Below, piece after piece: positions 30,235 to 40,343 of a DNA stretch of 64,000 nt (within the stretch, counting starts at the first letter, position 1; every line of letters starts with the position of its first letter). Made by a program: the position numbers and the translations under genes. Below the pieces are notes generated by a model. It saw nothing but the letters and a program-made list of their open reading frames with translations. It did no database searches and was not told the origin of the DNA. The stretch is from Oceanicaulis sp. BBD 1991-10 (lineage in GTDB: Bacteria; Pseudomonadota; Alphaproteobacteria; Caulobacterales; Maricaulaceae), in NCBI GenBank assembly GCA_001657295.1, contig LYSW01000023.1, forward strand, positions 1-64,000, given 5' to 3'.

Positions 30235-31675
30235 AAGCTTCGCGCCAGGCGGCGATCTGCGTGCGGAAATAGCCGATCAACTCGGCGTTCTCCTCCACGA
30301 CATTCGTCGTGGCGCCGGGATCGTTGAGCATGTCGTAGAGCGCCTGCTCGCCGCTGGCGGGCAGCCAGACATAGTGCCATCGGTGCGAGCGCAGATAATA
30401 GGCCACGATGTCCCGGCCCATCAGATCCCGGGACGCGCCCACAGGATTGCCGAGATAATCGCTGTCGCCGCGCAAGGAATCCGTCCGGCCGATCAGATAA
30501 TCCCGGCCTGCAAACGCCCCACCCTCGAAAACCGGCGTCAGCGAGCGGCCCGGCAGCCCCTCCGGCGCGGCGACGCCGGCCAGATCGAGCAGTGTCGGAA
30601 CGATGTCGACGGCGCTCACCAGTGTCTGATCATCGCGGGCCGGCGCGATCTCGCCTGGCCAGCTGAACAGGATCGGGGTGCGAAACGCCGTGTCGAAGAG
30701 CGAAGACTTCCCGCGCCGGCCGCCATTGGAATACAGATCATTGTCGCCGCGATACTCCACCGTCGGCGGCTGCTCCCAGCCATTATCATTCACATAGGCG
30801 ATGATGGTGTCGTTCAACACGCCTTCCGCCTCCAGCTGGGCGATCACCTGACCGATGCCATGATCAAACCAGGTGATGTTGCCGTAATAATCCGCCGCGG
30901 ATTGCGAAAACTCGCCGGTTTCATAATGGGCGCGATGTTCCGCCGGCGGATTGAGCGGGGTATGCGGCAAGGCCGGCCCATACCAGATCAGGAAGGGCTG
31001 GTCGGCATGCTCGGAGATGAAGTCCAGCACCGGGTCCATGGTCGTGCGGCCCAGCTCGATGCCGCGCCCGCCCATGAACTCGAAAAAGCCGCTATCGCTC
31101 ATCATGTCGGTCCAGGCGAAGCCTTCGCTCATGCCGTGGGTGAAGCCGCCGTGGGCGTAGGATTGCTCCCACCATTTACCGCCCTGGAAGCTGGCGTACC
31201 CATGCGCTGCGAGGAGGCGGGGCAAGGTCGCAAACTGCGTGATCTGGGAGCTCTCCGCGATGGTGCGGCGGGCATGGCGCTCGCGGCCTTCGGACGCCTG
31301 GAACTCCGGGTCGGCCTCCAGAATCGGCGCGGCCAGCGCCTCCATGCGCGGCATGTATTGCGACGGGTATAGGCCCGTCGCCAGGCTCTGCAGGGTCGGC
31401 CGGCAATAATTCGATGTGGCGTGGGCCAGCTCGAACACCACCGACCGCTCGGCCAAGGCGTCGAGATGCGGCGTCACGACATTTTCGTCGCCGAGAAAGC
31501 CGTAATAAGGCCAGCCGTGATCATCCCCGATAATCAGGAGAATATTGGGCGGCCGGCTTTGCGCGCCATCGCCATCCGGCGCGGCGATCTCGGCGCGGGC
31601 GTCCGCATCGGGCGCCGGGGCGGCGCAGCTGAACAGGAAAGGGGAAACGGCGACGGCGGCCAAGGCGAAACGCAT
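30209..31675 (-). CDS. exported sulfatase family lipoprotein
   Basis: Start MRFALAAVAVSPFLFSCAAPA at 31675; PPNILLIIGDDHGWPYYGFLGDENVVTPHLDALAERSVVFELAHATSNYCRPTLQSLATGLYPSQYM. Confidence 0.9.
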   Translation of the reverse strand: MRFALAAVAVSPFLFSCAAPAPDADARAEIAAPDGDGAQSRPPNILLIIGDDHGWPYYGFLGDENVVTPHLDALAERSVVFELAHATSNYCRPTLQSLATGLYPSQYMPRMEALAAPILEADPEFQASEGRERHARRTIAESSQITQFATLPRLLAAHGYASFQGGKWWEQSYAHGGFTHGMSEGFAWTDMMSDSGFFEFMGGRGIELGRTTMDPVLDFISEHADQPFLIWYGPALPHTPLNPPAEHRAHYETGEFSQSAADYYGNITWFDHGIGQVIAQLEAEGVLNDTIIAYVNDNGWEQPPTVEYRGDNDLYSNGGRRGKSSLFDTAFRTPILFSWPGEIAPARDDQTLVSAVDIVPTLLDLAGVAAPEGLPGRSLTPVFEGGAFAGRDYLIGRTDSLRGDSDYLGNPVGASRDLMGRDIVAYYLRSHRWHYVWLPASGEQALYDMLNDPGATTNVVEENAELIGYFRTQIAAWREAYVEYDDQP

Positions 31676-31689
31676 GGGCGAACTCCTCT

Positions 31690-32577
31690 TCAGGCGGTCA
31701 GGCGATCCAGGTCCGGATTGCGCCTCCAAGGCGTCGGTTCGGCCGCGCAAGCCGGGTCGGGCAGAACGGCGGCGATAATGCGCCTCGCCGCCTCCGGCCA
31801 GGTGCGCGGGGTCAGATCGCCCAGCGCGCTTTCGCGCACGTCGCCGTCCTGCTCCGCCATCATGACCGCATAACGCGACCGAATGCCGGCGGGCAGCGCC
31901 GCGAAATCGGGCGCATACCAGAGCGTGATCAGCGGCCGTTCGGCGCCGGACCGGTTCGCGTACGCCCCATGGATCAGCCGGCTGTCGCCGATCACCAGAT
32001 CGCCGGGCTGGACGCAAACCGCGACTTCATCGGGATGGCTGGCGAAGGCGGCGGCGTCCGGATCCTCGAAGCCGGCGAGCGCCTTTGAGTGCGCATCCGC
32101 CACGGCGTGCAGCGCATGCCGGCGCCGATGCGAGCCGGGCGCCACGCGCAGGCAGCCATTGTCCGGCGTGGTGGCAGTCAGATAGATCATCACGAAGAGC
32201 TGGGCGCCGCGCGCGCCATAGCTGATCGGGTCGTCCCAGCCCCACCAGTCCTGGTGCCAGAATAATGGCGGACCGCCGGGCGATTTGGAAATCAGATAGC
32301 CGCCTGTCCAGCGCGGATCGCCGGCGCCCAGCTGCCTCAGCGTCGCAAGGATTTCAGGCGCGGCCAGCAGGCCGGCGAAGGCGGGCAGGCGGGCCAGATT
32401 GGCCATGGAGCCGTTCGACTTCACCGCTTCGCGATCGGCCGCCGACACTCGCGCGAGCGTGTCTTGGGCCAGGCGCTGGGCCGCCCTGACCCGGGCGGGA
32501 GGCAGCGCGCCCTTGATCCGGACGAACCCGTCCCGTTCAAGGGCGCGCCTGTGCGCCTCCCAGCCCGAACAGGTCAT
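31690..32577 (-). CDS. phytanoyl-CoA dioxygenase (PhyH) family protein
   Basis: HxD in FWHQDWWGWDDP, distal H/R in DSRLIHGAYANRSGAERPLITLWYAPD. Confidence 0.88.
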   Translation of the reverse strand: MTCSGWEAHRRALERDGFVRIKGALPPARVRAAQRLAQDTLARVSAADREAVKSNGSMANLARLPAFAGLLAAPEILATLRQLGAGDPRWTGGYLISKSPGGPPLFWHQDWWGWDDPISYGARGAQLFVMIYLTATTPDNGCLRVAPGSHRRRHALHAVADAHSKALAGFEDPDAAAFASHPDEVAVCVQPGDLVIGDSRLIHGAYANRSGAERPLITLWYAPDFAALPAGIRSRYAVMMAEQDGDVRESALGDLTPRTWPEAARRIIAAVLPDPACAAEPTPWRRNPDLDRLTA

Positions 32578-34094
32578 TCGGTATGGGCGGGAATATATTC
32601 CCCCTTCGCGGGCACCAGGGTCAGGGCGAGCGCCGCACAGACCAGCGATCCGGCCGCCACGAAGAGCGTCAGGATCGGCGCGCCGCCCAGGAACATGACC
32701 AGCACCGTGCCCATCACGCCGGCCACCACCATCTGCGGCAGCACGATGAAGAAGTTAAAGATGCCCATATAGATGCCCATCTTCTTCACCGGCAGACTGT
32801 CGGAAAGAATAGCGTAGGGCATGGTCAGAATGGAGCCCCAGGCCATGCCGATTCCGATCATCGGGATCCAGAGCAGGCCCGGATCGGAAATGATGTAGAA
32901 GCTCGCATAGGCCGACGCGCCCGCCAGCAGGCTCACCCCGTGGGCGATGCGCCGGTTGGACAGCCGGGCGATATAGGGCAGCGCCAGCGCCCAGATCGCC
33001 GCGATCACATTATAGACCGCAAACAGGATGCCGACCCAGTTGGCGCCCTCATTATAGAGATCCGAGGTCGGATCGCTTGTCCCATAGTGATGCGAGGTCA
33101 CCGCCGGGGTCGTGTAGACCCACATGATGAAGAGCGCGACCCAGGAGAAGAACTGCACCACGGCGAGGCGCTGCATCACCTTGGGCATGGCGACCAGGTC
33201 GCTCATGATGTGGCTGACCACATTGTCGGTGCTTTTGATCTGCTTGAAGAGCGCGTGCAAAAGGAACATCACGCCCACGCCCGCGATGGTGATGGTGATC
33301 ACCAGAAGCTGAGGCGACAGCTCGAACCGCCAGATCGCCAGGCTGGCGACGAAGCCGGCCATGAAGAAGCTGAAGCCGTTGGTCAGGAAATAACCCACCG
33401 AGCGCGGCTTGATGGTTTCCTGGACGGCGTCCTCGCGGAACAGGCCGGGCGGCTCCTTGAAGGCCGCCAACTGCTCCGGCGTGTATTCCCGCGTTGAAAT
33501 GACGGTCCACCCCACCGCCAGGAAGACCGCGGCCCCGCCCATATAGAAGGCGTAAAGCACGGCGTCCGGGATAACGCCCTCCGGCGCGGTGGCCGCCACG
33601 CCGAGCTGCGTCAGGGCCCAGGGCGCGATCGACGCGAGGCCGGCGCCAGTGCCGATGAAGATGGTCTGCATGGCGAAACCGCGCGTGCGCTGCTCGCTCG
33701 GCAGCATGTCGCCGACAAAGGCGCGGAACGGCTCCATGGTGATGTTGATCGACGCGTCCAGCAGCCAGAACAACGCCACCGCCAACCACAGATATGGCGA
33801 GTTGGGCAGGAAGATCAGCGCAATCGTCGTCAACATCGCGCCGGCGAGGAAGTAGGGCCGCCGCCGGCCCATGGGACCCCAGGTCCGGTCGGAGAAATGG
33901 CCCACCAGGGGCTGGACCAGCAAGCCGGTCACCGGCCCGGCCAGCCAGTAGATCGCCAGGTTGGAGACGTCCGCCCCGAGCGTCTGGAAAATCCGGGAAA
34001 TATTCGCGCCCTGCAGCGCCAGTGCGATTTGAACACCAAAGAATCCGAACGAGATGTTCCAGATTCCCCAAAAACCGAGTCGCGGTTTTTGCAT
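32574..34094 (-). CDS. MFS sugar transporter (SLC45-like / maltose permease type)
   Basis: MQKPRLGFWGIWNISFGFFGVQIALALQGANISRIFQTLGAD...LAGPVTGLLVQPLVGHFSDRTWGPMGRRRPYF. Confidence 0.92.
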   Translation of the reverse strand: MQKPRLGFWGIWNISFGFFGVQIALALQGANISRIFQTLGADVSNLAIYWLAGPVTGLLVQPLVGHFSDRTWGPMGRRRPYFLAGAMLTTIALIFLPNSPYLWLAVALFWLLDASINITMEPFRAFVGDMLPSEQRTRGFAMQTIFIGTGAGLASIAPWALTQLGVAATAPEGVIPDAVLYAFYMGGAAVFLAVGWTVISTREYTPEQLAAFKEPPGLFREDAVQETIKPRSVGYFLTNGFSFFMAGFVASLAIWRFELSPQLLVITITIAGVGVMFLLHALFKQIKSTDNVVSHIMSDLVAMPKVMQRLAVVQFFSWVALFIMWVYTTPAVTSHHYGTSDPTSDLYNEGANWVGILFAVYNVIAAIWALALPYIARLSNRRIAHGVSLLAGASAYASFYIISDPGLLWIPMIGIGMAWGSILTMPYAILSDSLPVKKMGIYMGIFNFFIVLPQMVVAGVMGTVLVMFLGGAPILTLFVAAGSLVCAALALTLVPAKGEYIPAHTE

Positions 34095-34205
34095 GGCCTC
34101 CCCCTGGGTTTTTTAATTTTTGCAGAGCATGCCGCGCCTCAGCCTGTCTGTCGACCCAATTCTCCGACACTGGCCGCTTTGGCGAATTTATGTCTTATTA
34201 TTTAG

Positions 34206-34221
34206 TTGCTTACGCAAGCAA
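34206..34221. promoter_or_regulatory. candidate LacI-family operator
   Basis: TTGCTT-ACGC-AAGCAA, 16 bp with perfect 6-bp arms and central CG, in the divergent region between MFS and lacI-type genes. Confidence 0.55.
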
Positions 34222-34377
34222 ATGAATTTCGAATGCGCGGCGAATGCAGCGAAATGATCACGGCTTACGGACCTCACGCCGTAATTATTTGCCAAAATTT
34301 GCATGACAGGCTTGCGAATTTTGTTGCAAAATACGCAAGTCGCTCTCGCATTCGGCAGGCCAATCTGGAGAAGGCAT

Positions 34378-35391
34378 ATGGCGGGCAAAACCACACGACT
34401 GCAAGATATCGCTGACTTGGCGGGCGTGTCTGTTTCGACCGCGTCACGCGCCCTGAACGACAGCCCCGCCGTCAACCGGCGCACCAAAGAGGCCATCTGG
34501 AAGCTCGCACGCGAGCATGACTATCCCTTTCGCGGGTCCATGCCCGCCGGCCCGATCGGCGCCAAGGCCACCGTCTCCGTCGTGGTTCCGCGGCCTCAGG
34601 GCCGGGACTCCCGGCTCTCCGACCCCTTCTTCCTCGAGCTGCTCTCCGGCCTCGGCGACGCCGCGCGGGAGCGCGATTGCGACATCCACATCTCCCATGT
34701 CCGGCCGGCCGATTATGAAGGCCTGCACGCGGCCATGACGACCCACCGCGCCGAAGGCGTGGTGTTCGTCGGCCAGAGCACGCTGCACGCCGCCTATAAT
34801 CGGCTCACCGAGACGGACGGCCGCTTCGTGGTCTGGGGGGCTGAGCTGCCGGAGCAGGAATACTGCTCGATCGGAGCGGATAACGAGCTCGGCGGGCGCC
34901 GGGCGACCGAACATCTCATCCGGCTGGGCCGCAGGAAGATCGTCTTCCTGGGCCTGACCGAAGCTCCGGAGGTCGCGCAGCGCTTTCGCGGCTATTGCGC
35001 GGCCCATGCCGACGCCGGCCTTGAGGTGGACGTGGCGCTGACGGCGCCGGCCTATTTCTCGGTCGAATCCGGACAGGGCTGCGTTGAGGCGATGCTTTCA
35101 GAGGGCGCCGAATTCGACGGCATCGTCGCGGCCAGCGACGTGATCGCCCTTGGCGCAATCAAAGGCTTGAAACGCAGCGGACTTTCCGTGCCGGGCGATG
35201 TCTCCGTCGTGGGCTATGACAATATTTCCTTCGCCGCCTATGGCGAGCCGGCCCTGTCCACGATCGATCAGGACATGGCGGTCGCGGGCCGCCTCCTGCT
35301 GTCGAAACTGCTGGACCGGCGCGGCCGCGCTGCGGCGGCGTCGGAGCGCCTGGCCACCGACCTGATCGTGCGAGAATCCTGCGGCGGCTAG
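34378..35391 (+). CDS. LacI family transcriptional regulator
   Basis: MAGKTTRLQDIADLAGVSVSTASRALNDSPAVNRRTKEAIWKLAREHDY, LacI HTH plus periplasmic-binding-like domain. Confidence 0.95.
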   Translation: MAGKTTRLQDIADLAGVSVSTASRALNDSPAVNRRTKEAIWKLAREHDYPFRGSMPAGPIGAKATVSVVVPRPQGRDSRLSDPFFLELLSGLGDAARERDCDIHISHVRPADYEGLHAAMTTHRAEGVVFVGQSTLHAAYNRLTETDGRFVVWGAELPEQEYCSIGADNELGGRRATEHLIRLGRRKIVFLGLTEAPEVAQRFRGYCAAHADAGLEVDVALTAPAYFSVESGQGCVEAMLSEGAEFDGIVAASDVIALGAIKGLKRSGLSVPGDVSVVGYDNISFAAYGEPALSTIDQDMAVAGRLLLSKLLDRRGRAAAASERLATDLIVRESCGG

Positions 35392-35392
35392 C

Positions 35393-37102
35393 CTAGTCGC
35401 GCCCAGCGACCACGCCTTCTAGCGGTTCGAATACATCGGCGGTCTCGCCGCCATTAATGTGTGCGACGGTCCGCCACCCTTCCGGCAGGCGCCATGGAAT
35501 CGGGCCATGGCCGAGATTGAAGACGCACAGCACCGCTTCCGGCCCATCGCCTCGGGTGAAGACAAGGAGATCGTCGGGCGCGTCGAGGAAGGTCACCGGG
35601 CCCAGCCGCAGCGCCGAATAGGCGTTGCGCAGCGCCAGCACCTTGCGCGTCCAGTTCAGGGTCGAGGCCGGATCAGCCTCCTGGACGGACACCGCCAATG
35701 CGCCATGATTCCGGTCGAGGGGCAGCCAAGGCTCGACTTCACTGAAGGCGTGGTGGGCCACGTCATCGCGCCATGGCAAAGGCGTGCGGGCGCCGTCGCG
35801 GCCCAGGGTGAGCGGCCAGTTCGCGATCGCTTCGGGATCTTGCAGCCGCTCAAACGGCACATGGCCCTGAGGCAGGCCAAGCTCCTCGCCCTGGTACAGA
35901 AAGACATTGCCGCGCAGACACGCCAGCAACAGCACGCTCATGTCGGCGAACGCTTTCGGGTCACGTCCCTCGAGCCAGCGCGTGACCGCGCGGGGCGCGT
36001 CGTGATTGGAGAAGGTCCAGGACGGCCAGCCTTCGCTCGGCGCATTCGACCATTCCGAAGACGCCTGCCGCACCAGCTCCGGCGTCAACCGATCCGCATA
36101 CAGATAGTTGAACCCGTAAGCGCTTTGCAGCAGCTGATCGCCCTGGGTATACGCCTTCATCTCCCAGTCGGCGTGCTCGCGATCAATCTCCGCCACCAGG
36201 TAGCGCTCCCCATACTCATCGGCGAGCGCGCGCATGCGACGCAAGAATGGAATGATCTCAGGCTGAGACTGATTGTGGACGTGGCGCTGGAAGTCATAGG
36301 GCCGCGTCTTCGCCCACCCGGCGTCATCGCCGCGCGGCGGATTATCGGTCAATGCCCGGTCGTGCATCATGAAGCTGACCGCGTCGAGCCGGAATCCGTC
36401 GACCCCGCGGTCCAGCCAGAAACGCATCACGCCCAGGATGGCGTCCTGCACGTCCCGGTTATGCAGATTGAGCTGCGGTTGGGCGCTCAGAAAATTGTGC
36501 AGATAATATTGCTTCCGGCGCGCATCCCAGGTCCACGCCGAGCCCGCGAACACGGACTGCCAGTTATTGGGCGGCGAACCGTCCGGCTTGGGGTCCGCCC
36601 ACACATACCAGTCTGATTTCGTATTGGTCCGGTTGGACCGGCTCTCCTTGAACCAGGCATGCTGATCGGAGGTGTGCGAGTAGACCTGGTCGATGACGAT
36701 CCTCAGGCCGAGCGCCCGCGCCTTCGCGACCAGGGCGTCGAAGTCTTCAAGCGTGCCGAAGACCGGGTCGACGTCGCAATAATCCGCGACGTCATATCCG
36801 AAATCAGCCATCGGCGACTTGAAGAAGGGCGAAATCCAGACGGCGTCGACCCCGAGCGAGGCGATATGCTCCAGACGCGCCGTCAAACCGGGCAGGTCGC
36901 CGACGCCGTCGCGATTGGAGTCCGCATAGCTGCGCGGATAAACCTGATAGACGCACGCGCCTTTCCACCAGGGCGACGCCCCGGACGCGGCCGGATCCTC
37001 ACTTGCGAGCTCCACAATACTCAACGCGGCGAATCTCCGATTTCCTGGCCCCAAGGCCGGCTTGCAGCGCCAAAACAGGCATGAAGGATGCTGTAAAATC
37101 AA
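35393..37102 (-). CDS. GH13 alpha-glucosidase (oligo-1,6-glucosidase-like)
   Basis: PWWKGACVYQVYPRSYADSNRDGVGDLPGLTARLEHIASLGVDAVWISPFFKSPMADFGYDVADY; DGFRLDAVSF; start probably downstream of 37102. Confidence 0.93.
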   Translation of the reverse strand: MILQHPSCLFWRCKPALGPGNRRFAALSIVELASEDPAASGASPWWKGACVYQVYPRSYADSNRDGVGDLPGLTARLEHIASLGVDAVWISPFFKSPMADFGYDVADYCDVDPVFGTLEDFDALVAKARALGLRIVIDQVYSHTSDQHAWFKESRSNRTNTKSDWYVWADPKPDGSPPNNWQSVFAGSAWTWDARRKQYYLHNFLSAQPQLNLHNRDVQDAILGVMRFWLDRGVDGFRLDAVSFMMHDRALTDNPPRGDDAGWAKTRPYDFQRHVHNQSQPEIIPFLRRMRALADEYGERYLVAEIDREHADWEMKAYTQGDQLLQSAYGFNYLYADRLTPELVRQASSEWSNAPSEGWPSWTFSNHDAPRAVTRWLEGRDPKAFADMSVLLLACLRGNVFLYQGEELGLPQGHVPFERLQDPEAIANWPLTLGRDGARTPLPWRDDVAHHAFSEVEPWLPLDRNHGALAVSVQEADPASTLNWTRKVLALRNAYSALRLGPVTFLDAPDDLLVFTRGDGPEAVLCVFNLGHGPIPWRLPEGWRTVAHINGGETADVFEPLEGVVAGRD

Positions 37103-37385
37103 GAGACCATATGAAATTGAAGGTCAAGAATTGCATAAAATTGCAAACGCTGCAGCGCGCCATGGTGCGCCGCACACAAGACCATCGGCTCGCTATGATT
37201 AGCCAACATCACTAGTATTGCTGCACCGCCGCATAGCCTGACCTGCGCGCTTGGGGCGCATGTGGCCAATTTGTCGCTTGCTCAAATTTCAGGTTTTCAT
37301 TAATTTGCGGAATTAAGCGAGCGTCCGATACAGCCATGTCGGCTTTCGACAAGAGGGGCGCCGTCGAGTTTTGGGGAGGGATTTC

Positions 37386-40193
37386 ATGACTCATTCGCGC
37401 CGCCTGCGCGATGCGCTTCTGTCCACCGCCGCACTGGGCTTGGCCCTTGGCGGAGTTTCAGGCGTTTCAGCTCAGGAAAATCAAGACGACACCGCTTCGG
37501 AGGAACAGGCCAGCGACGTCATCGTCGTTCGCGGCATCCGCGGCTCGATCCTGAACTCCATCGCTGAAAAGCGGGAGAATACGTCGATCGTCGAAGCGGT
37601 GTCCGCCGAGGACATCGGCAAGCTGCCGGACGTTTCGATCGCGGAGTCCCTGGCCCGCCTGCCGGGCCTGGCGGCCCAGCGCATCCGCGGCCGGGCCCAG
37701 CGCATCTCGGTGCGGGGCCTGGGTCCCGAGCTGACCTCGGCCTTGCTGAACGGGCGCGAGCAGGTCACGTCGGGCGACAATCGCGGCGTCGAATTCGATC
37801 AATATCCGTCGGAGCTATTGAGCCAGGCGGTGGTGTATAAGACCCCCGACGCCCAGCTCATCGCCCAGGGGCTGGCCGGCACGGTCGATCTTCGCACGAT
37901 CCGGCCGCTGGCCTTCGGCGACCGCACCGTGAATGTCAGCGCGACCTATGAAATGACCGGGAATGACGAACTCAATCCGGAGTTCGACGACAACGGCTAC
38001 AGGCTCACCGGCACATATGTCGATCAGTTCGCCGACGACACGATCGGCGTGGTGCTCTCCTTCGCCGATCAAAACACGGCCACGCAGAGCGAGCGTTACG
38101 AGATCTGCAACTGGGAGCAGCGCAACAGCGCCTGGGCCCCGGAATGCTTCAAAATGTTCTCCGAGTCCCGCGATCTGGACCGCACCGCCTTTCTGGGCAC
38201 GCTGGAATATGAGCCGAACGCGACGCTGAACACCTCTTTGGATGTGCTGTATTCCGAATTCGTCGACGGCGGCGTGCGCCGCGGCGCGGAATTCCCGCTC
38301 GGAACCTGGCTGGGCGGAGGCTCCGGCCTGCAACTGCTCGGCGCGCAGGTTGAAGACGGCCTCGTCGCCGCTGGCAGCTTCGACCCGGTCTTTGCGGTGG
38401 GACGCAATGATGTCCAGGAAAGCGAAGCCGAGCTGTTTTCGATCGGCTGGAACATCCAGTGGCGCCCGTTCGACAACTGGATGTTCGAAGGCGATGTCAG
38501 CCATTCCAGCGCCGATCGCTCCTCGCTCGATTTCGAGACTTATTTCGGCTATGGCGAAGGCGCCTGGCAGAATTATGTCGGCGCGGTCGACACGCTCAGC
38601 TTCCAGTTCGACGACAGCCGCTATCGCTTCACTTCGGCGGTCGCGCCGGACTACGCCAATCCTAATCTCATGCTGCTGACCGATCCGGGCGGCTGGGGCC
38701 AGGATGGTTTCCATAAAATCCTGTCGACCGACGACACGCTGAACGCCCTGCGTTTGAGCGCGACTCGCGAGTTCGACAATAACGGCTTCTTCGCCTCGAT
38801 CGAGGGCGGCATCTATTTCTCAAACCGGGAGAAAGAGCGCGAAACGATCGAGAATTTCGTCGACCTGGCGAGCGGCAATCCGCAGGAAGCCATTCCTGCC
38901 TCGGCGCTGATCGGCACGACGAGCATCGATTTCGTCAGCAATGTGTCGGTGGTCGCCTATGACCCGCTGGCCCTGCTCAATAACGGCACCTACAATCTGC
39001 GCCCGCTGCCGCTGGGATTCATTCCGCAAAAGCAGTGGATCGTCGAAGAAGACGTGATCACCGGCTATCTGCAGGCCAATATCGACACCGTGATGGGCGT
39101 GCCCGTCCGCGGCAACGCCGGCGTCCAGGTGATCCACACCGACCAGAGCTCCACCGGACCGCTGGCGCTCGGCGCCGCCTTCCTCGGGCAGGTCGTCACC
39201 CAGGGCGACAGCTATACCGAGGTGCTGCCGAGCCTGAACCTGTCCTTCGAGCTGAACGAAGACCTCTATCTTCGGGTCGGCGCCGCACAGACGCTTGCGC
39301 GCGCGCGCATGGACGACATGCGGGCCAGCGCCGGGCTGGGCATCTCGAATAATTGCGGCAATATCGGGCCGGGCGGCACGTTCGCCTTCATCCCCGTGAC
39401 CGCCGGTGAAACCTGCATCAGCGGCGGCAGCGGGAACCCGTTCCTGCGGCCCTACACCGCGACATCGTTCGACATCTCCCTTGAAGGCTATTTCGCCGAC
39501 GGTCTTGGTTACTGGGCCATCGCCGCCTTCAACAAGGAGATCGACAACTGGGTCTTCGGGTCTGTGACCCGCCGCTTCGACGGCAGCGAGATTCTCGACG
39601 AGATCTTCGGCGCCGGCACCGCGGCGGCGAATCCGGACGCGGCGGTCATCGCCTTCTCCGGGGCGGAAAATTCAGACGGCGGCTGGATCCGCGGACTCGA
39701 ATTCTCCGCGAACCTGCCCGCCGAGGCGTTCCTGCCGGAGCGGTTCGACGGTCTGGGGGTGTTTGCGACCTATTCCTACACCGACAGCCAGGTCCAGCCC
39801 GACACGTCGCCGGTTCCGATCACCATTCCGGGCCTCTCAGAGGATGTCGGCAATATCACGGTGTATTATGAACGCGGCGGATGGGAGTTCCGGGTCTCGA
39901 ACCGCTGGCGCTCCGACTTCCTGGCTGAGATCCCTGACTTCACCGGTCAGCCGGAATTCCGCCGGGCCTATTCGGAGAGCGTGGTCGACGCCCAGATCGG
40001 CTATGAATTCCTTGATGGTCCGTTCAACGGCCTTGCCGTTCAGCTGCAGGCGTCGAACCTGACCGACGAGCGGTTCGGCACCTATCTGACCGAGCGCAAC
40101 GGCGTTCAGCTGCCGGGCAATCAGGAGCGCTTTGCGCGCAACTGGGAAGAGTACGGCTCGACCTACTCCTTACGTTTGCGGTATCGCCGCTAA
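37386..40193 (+). CDS. TonB-dependent receptor
   Basis: Signal peptide; plug SIVEAVSAEDIGKLPDVSIAESLARLPGLAAQRIRGRAQRISVRGLGPELTSALLNGREQVT; C-terminal SLRLRYRR. Confidence 0.95.
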   Translation: MTHSRRLRDALLSTAALGLALGGVSGVSAQENQDDTASEEQASDVIVVRGIRGSILNSIAEKRENTSIVEAVSAEDIGKLPDVSIAESLARLPGLAAQRIRGRAQRISVRGLGPELTSALLNGREQVTSGDNRGVEFDQYPSELLSQAVVYKTPDAQLIAQGLAGTVDLRTIRPLAFGDRTVNVSATYEMTGNDELNPEFDDNGYRLTGTYVDQFADDTIGVVLSFADQNTATQSERYEICNWEQRNSAWAPECFKMFSESRDLDRTAFLGTLEYEPNATLNTSLDVLYSEFVDGGVRRGAEFPLGTWLGGGSGLQLLGAQVEDGLVAAGSFDPVFAVGRNDVQESEAELFSIGWNIQWRPFDNWMFEGDVSHSSADRSSLDFETYFGYGEGAWQNYVGAVDTLSFQFDDSRYRFTSAVAPDYANPNLMLLTDPGGWGQDGFHKILSTDDTLNALRLSATREFDNNGFFASIEGGIYFSNREKERETIENFVDLASGNPQEAIPASALIGTTSIDFVSNVSVVAYDPLALLNNGTYNLRPLPLGFIPQKQWIVEEDVITGYLQANIDTVMGVPVRGNAGVQVIHTDQSSTGPLALGAAFLGQVVTQGDSYTEVLPSLNLSFELNEDLYLRVGAAQTLARARMDDMRASAGLGISNNCGNIGPGGTFAFIPVTAGETCISGGSGNPFLRPYTATSFDISLEGYFADGLGYWAIAAFNKEIDNWVFGSVTRRFDGSEILDEIFGAGTAAANPDAAVIAFSGAENSDGGWIRGLEFSANLPAEAFLPERFDGLGVFATYSYTDSQVQPDTSPVPITIPGLSEDVGNITVYYERGGWEFRVSNRWRSDFLAEIPDFTGQPEFRRAYSESVVDAQIGYEFLDGPFNGLAVQLQASNLTDERFGTYLTERNGVQLPGNQERFARNWEEYGSTYSLRLRYRR

Positions 40194-40226
40194 CGGCCTG
40201 ACGCTGTAAGGCGTTGCGACTGACAG

Positions 40227-40264
40227 CCCCGCCGGCGCCCCTGAAGCCGGCGGGGTTTTTCTTT
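40227..40264 (+). terminator. rho-independent terminator downstream of the TonB receptor
   Basis: CCCCGCCGGC-gcccctgaa-GCCGGCGGGG followed by TTTTTcTTT. Confidence 0.85.
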
Positions 40265-40343
40265 GCTGTCGAGGACCTTGACCGCCGATGTGCAGCGGTC
40301 ATCCTCGTCGTTGGAAGTCTCTGAGCGAGAATAGGAAGCGACC

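Noticed and set aside
33052-34170. 372-aa minus-strand ORF overlapping the MFS gene
   Set aside because: Alternative frame of the MFS transporter with Arg/Gly/Pro-rich translation; the in-frame MFS protein is clearly the real gene.
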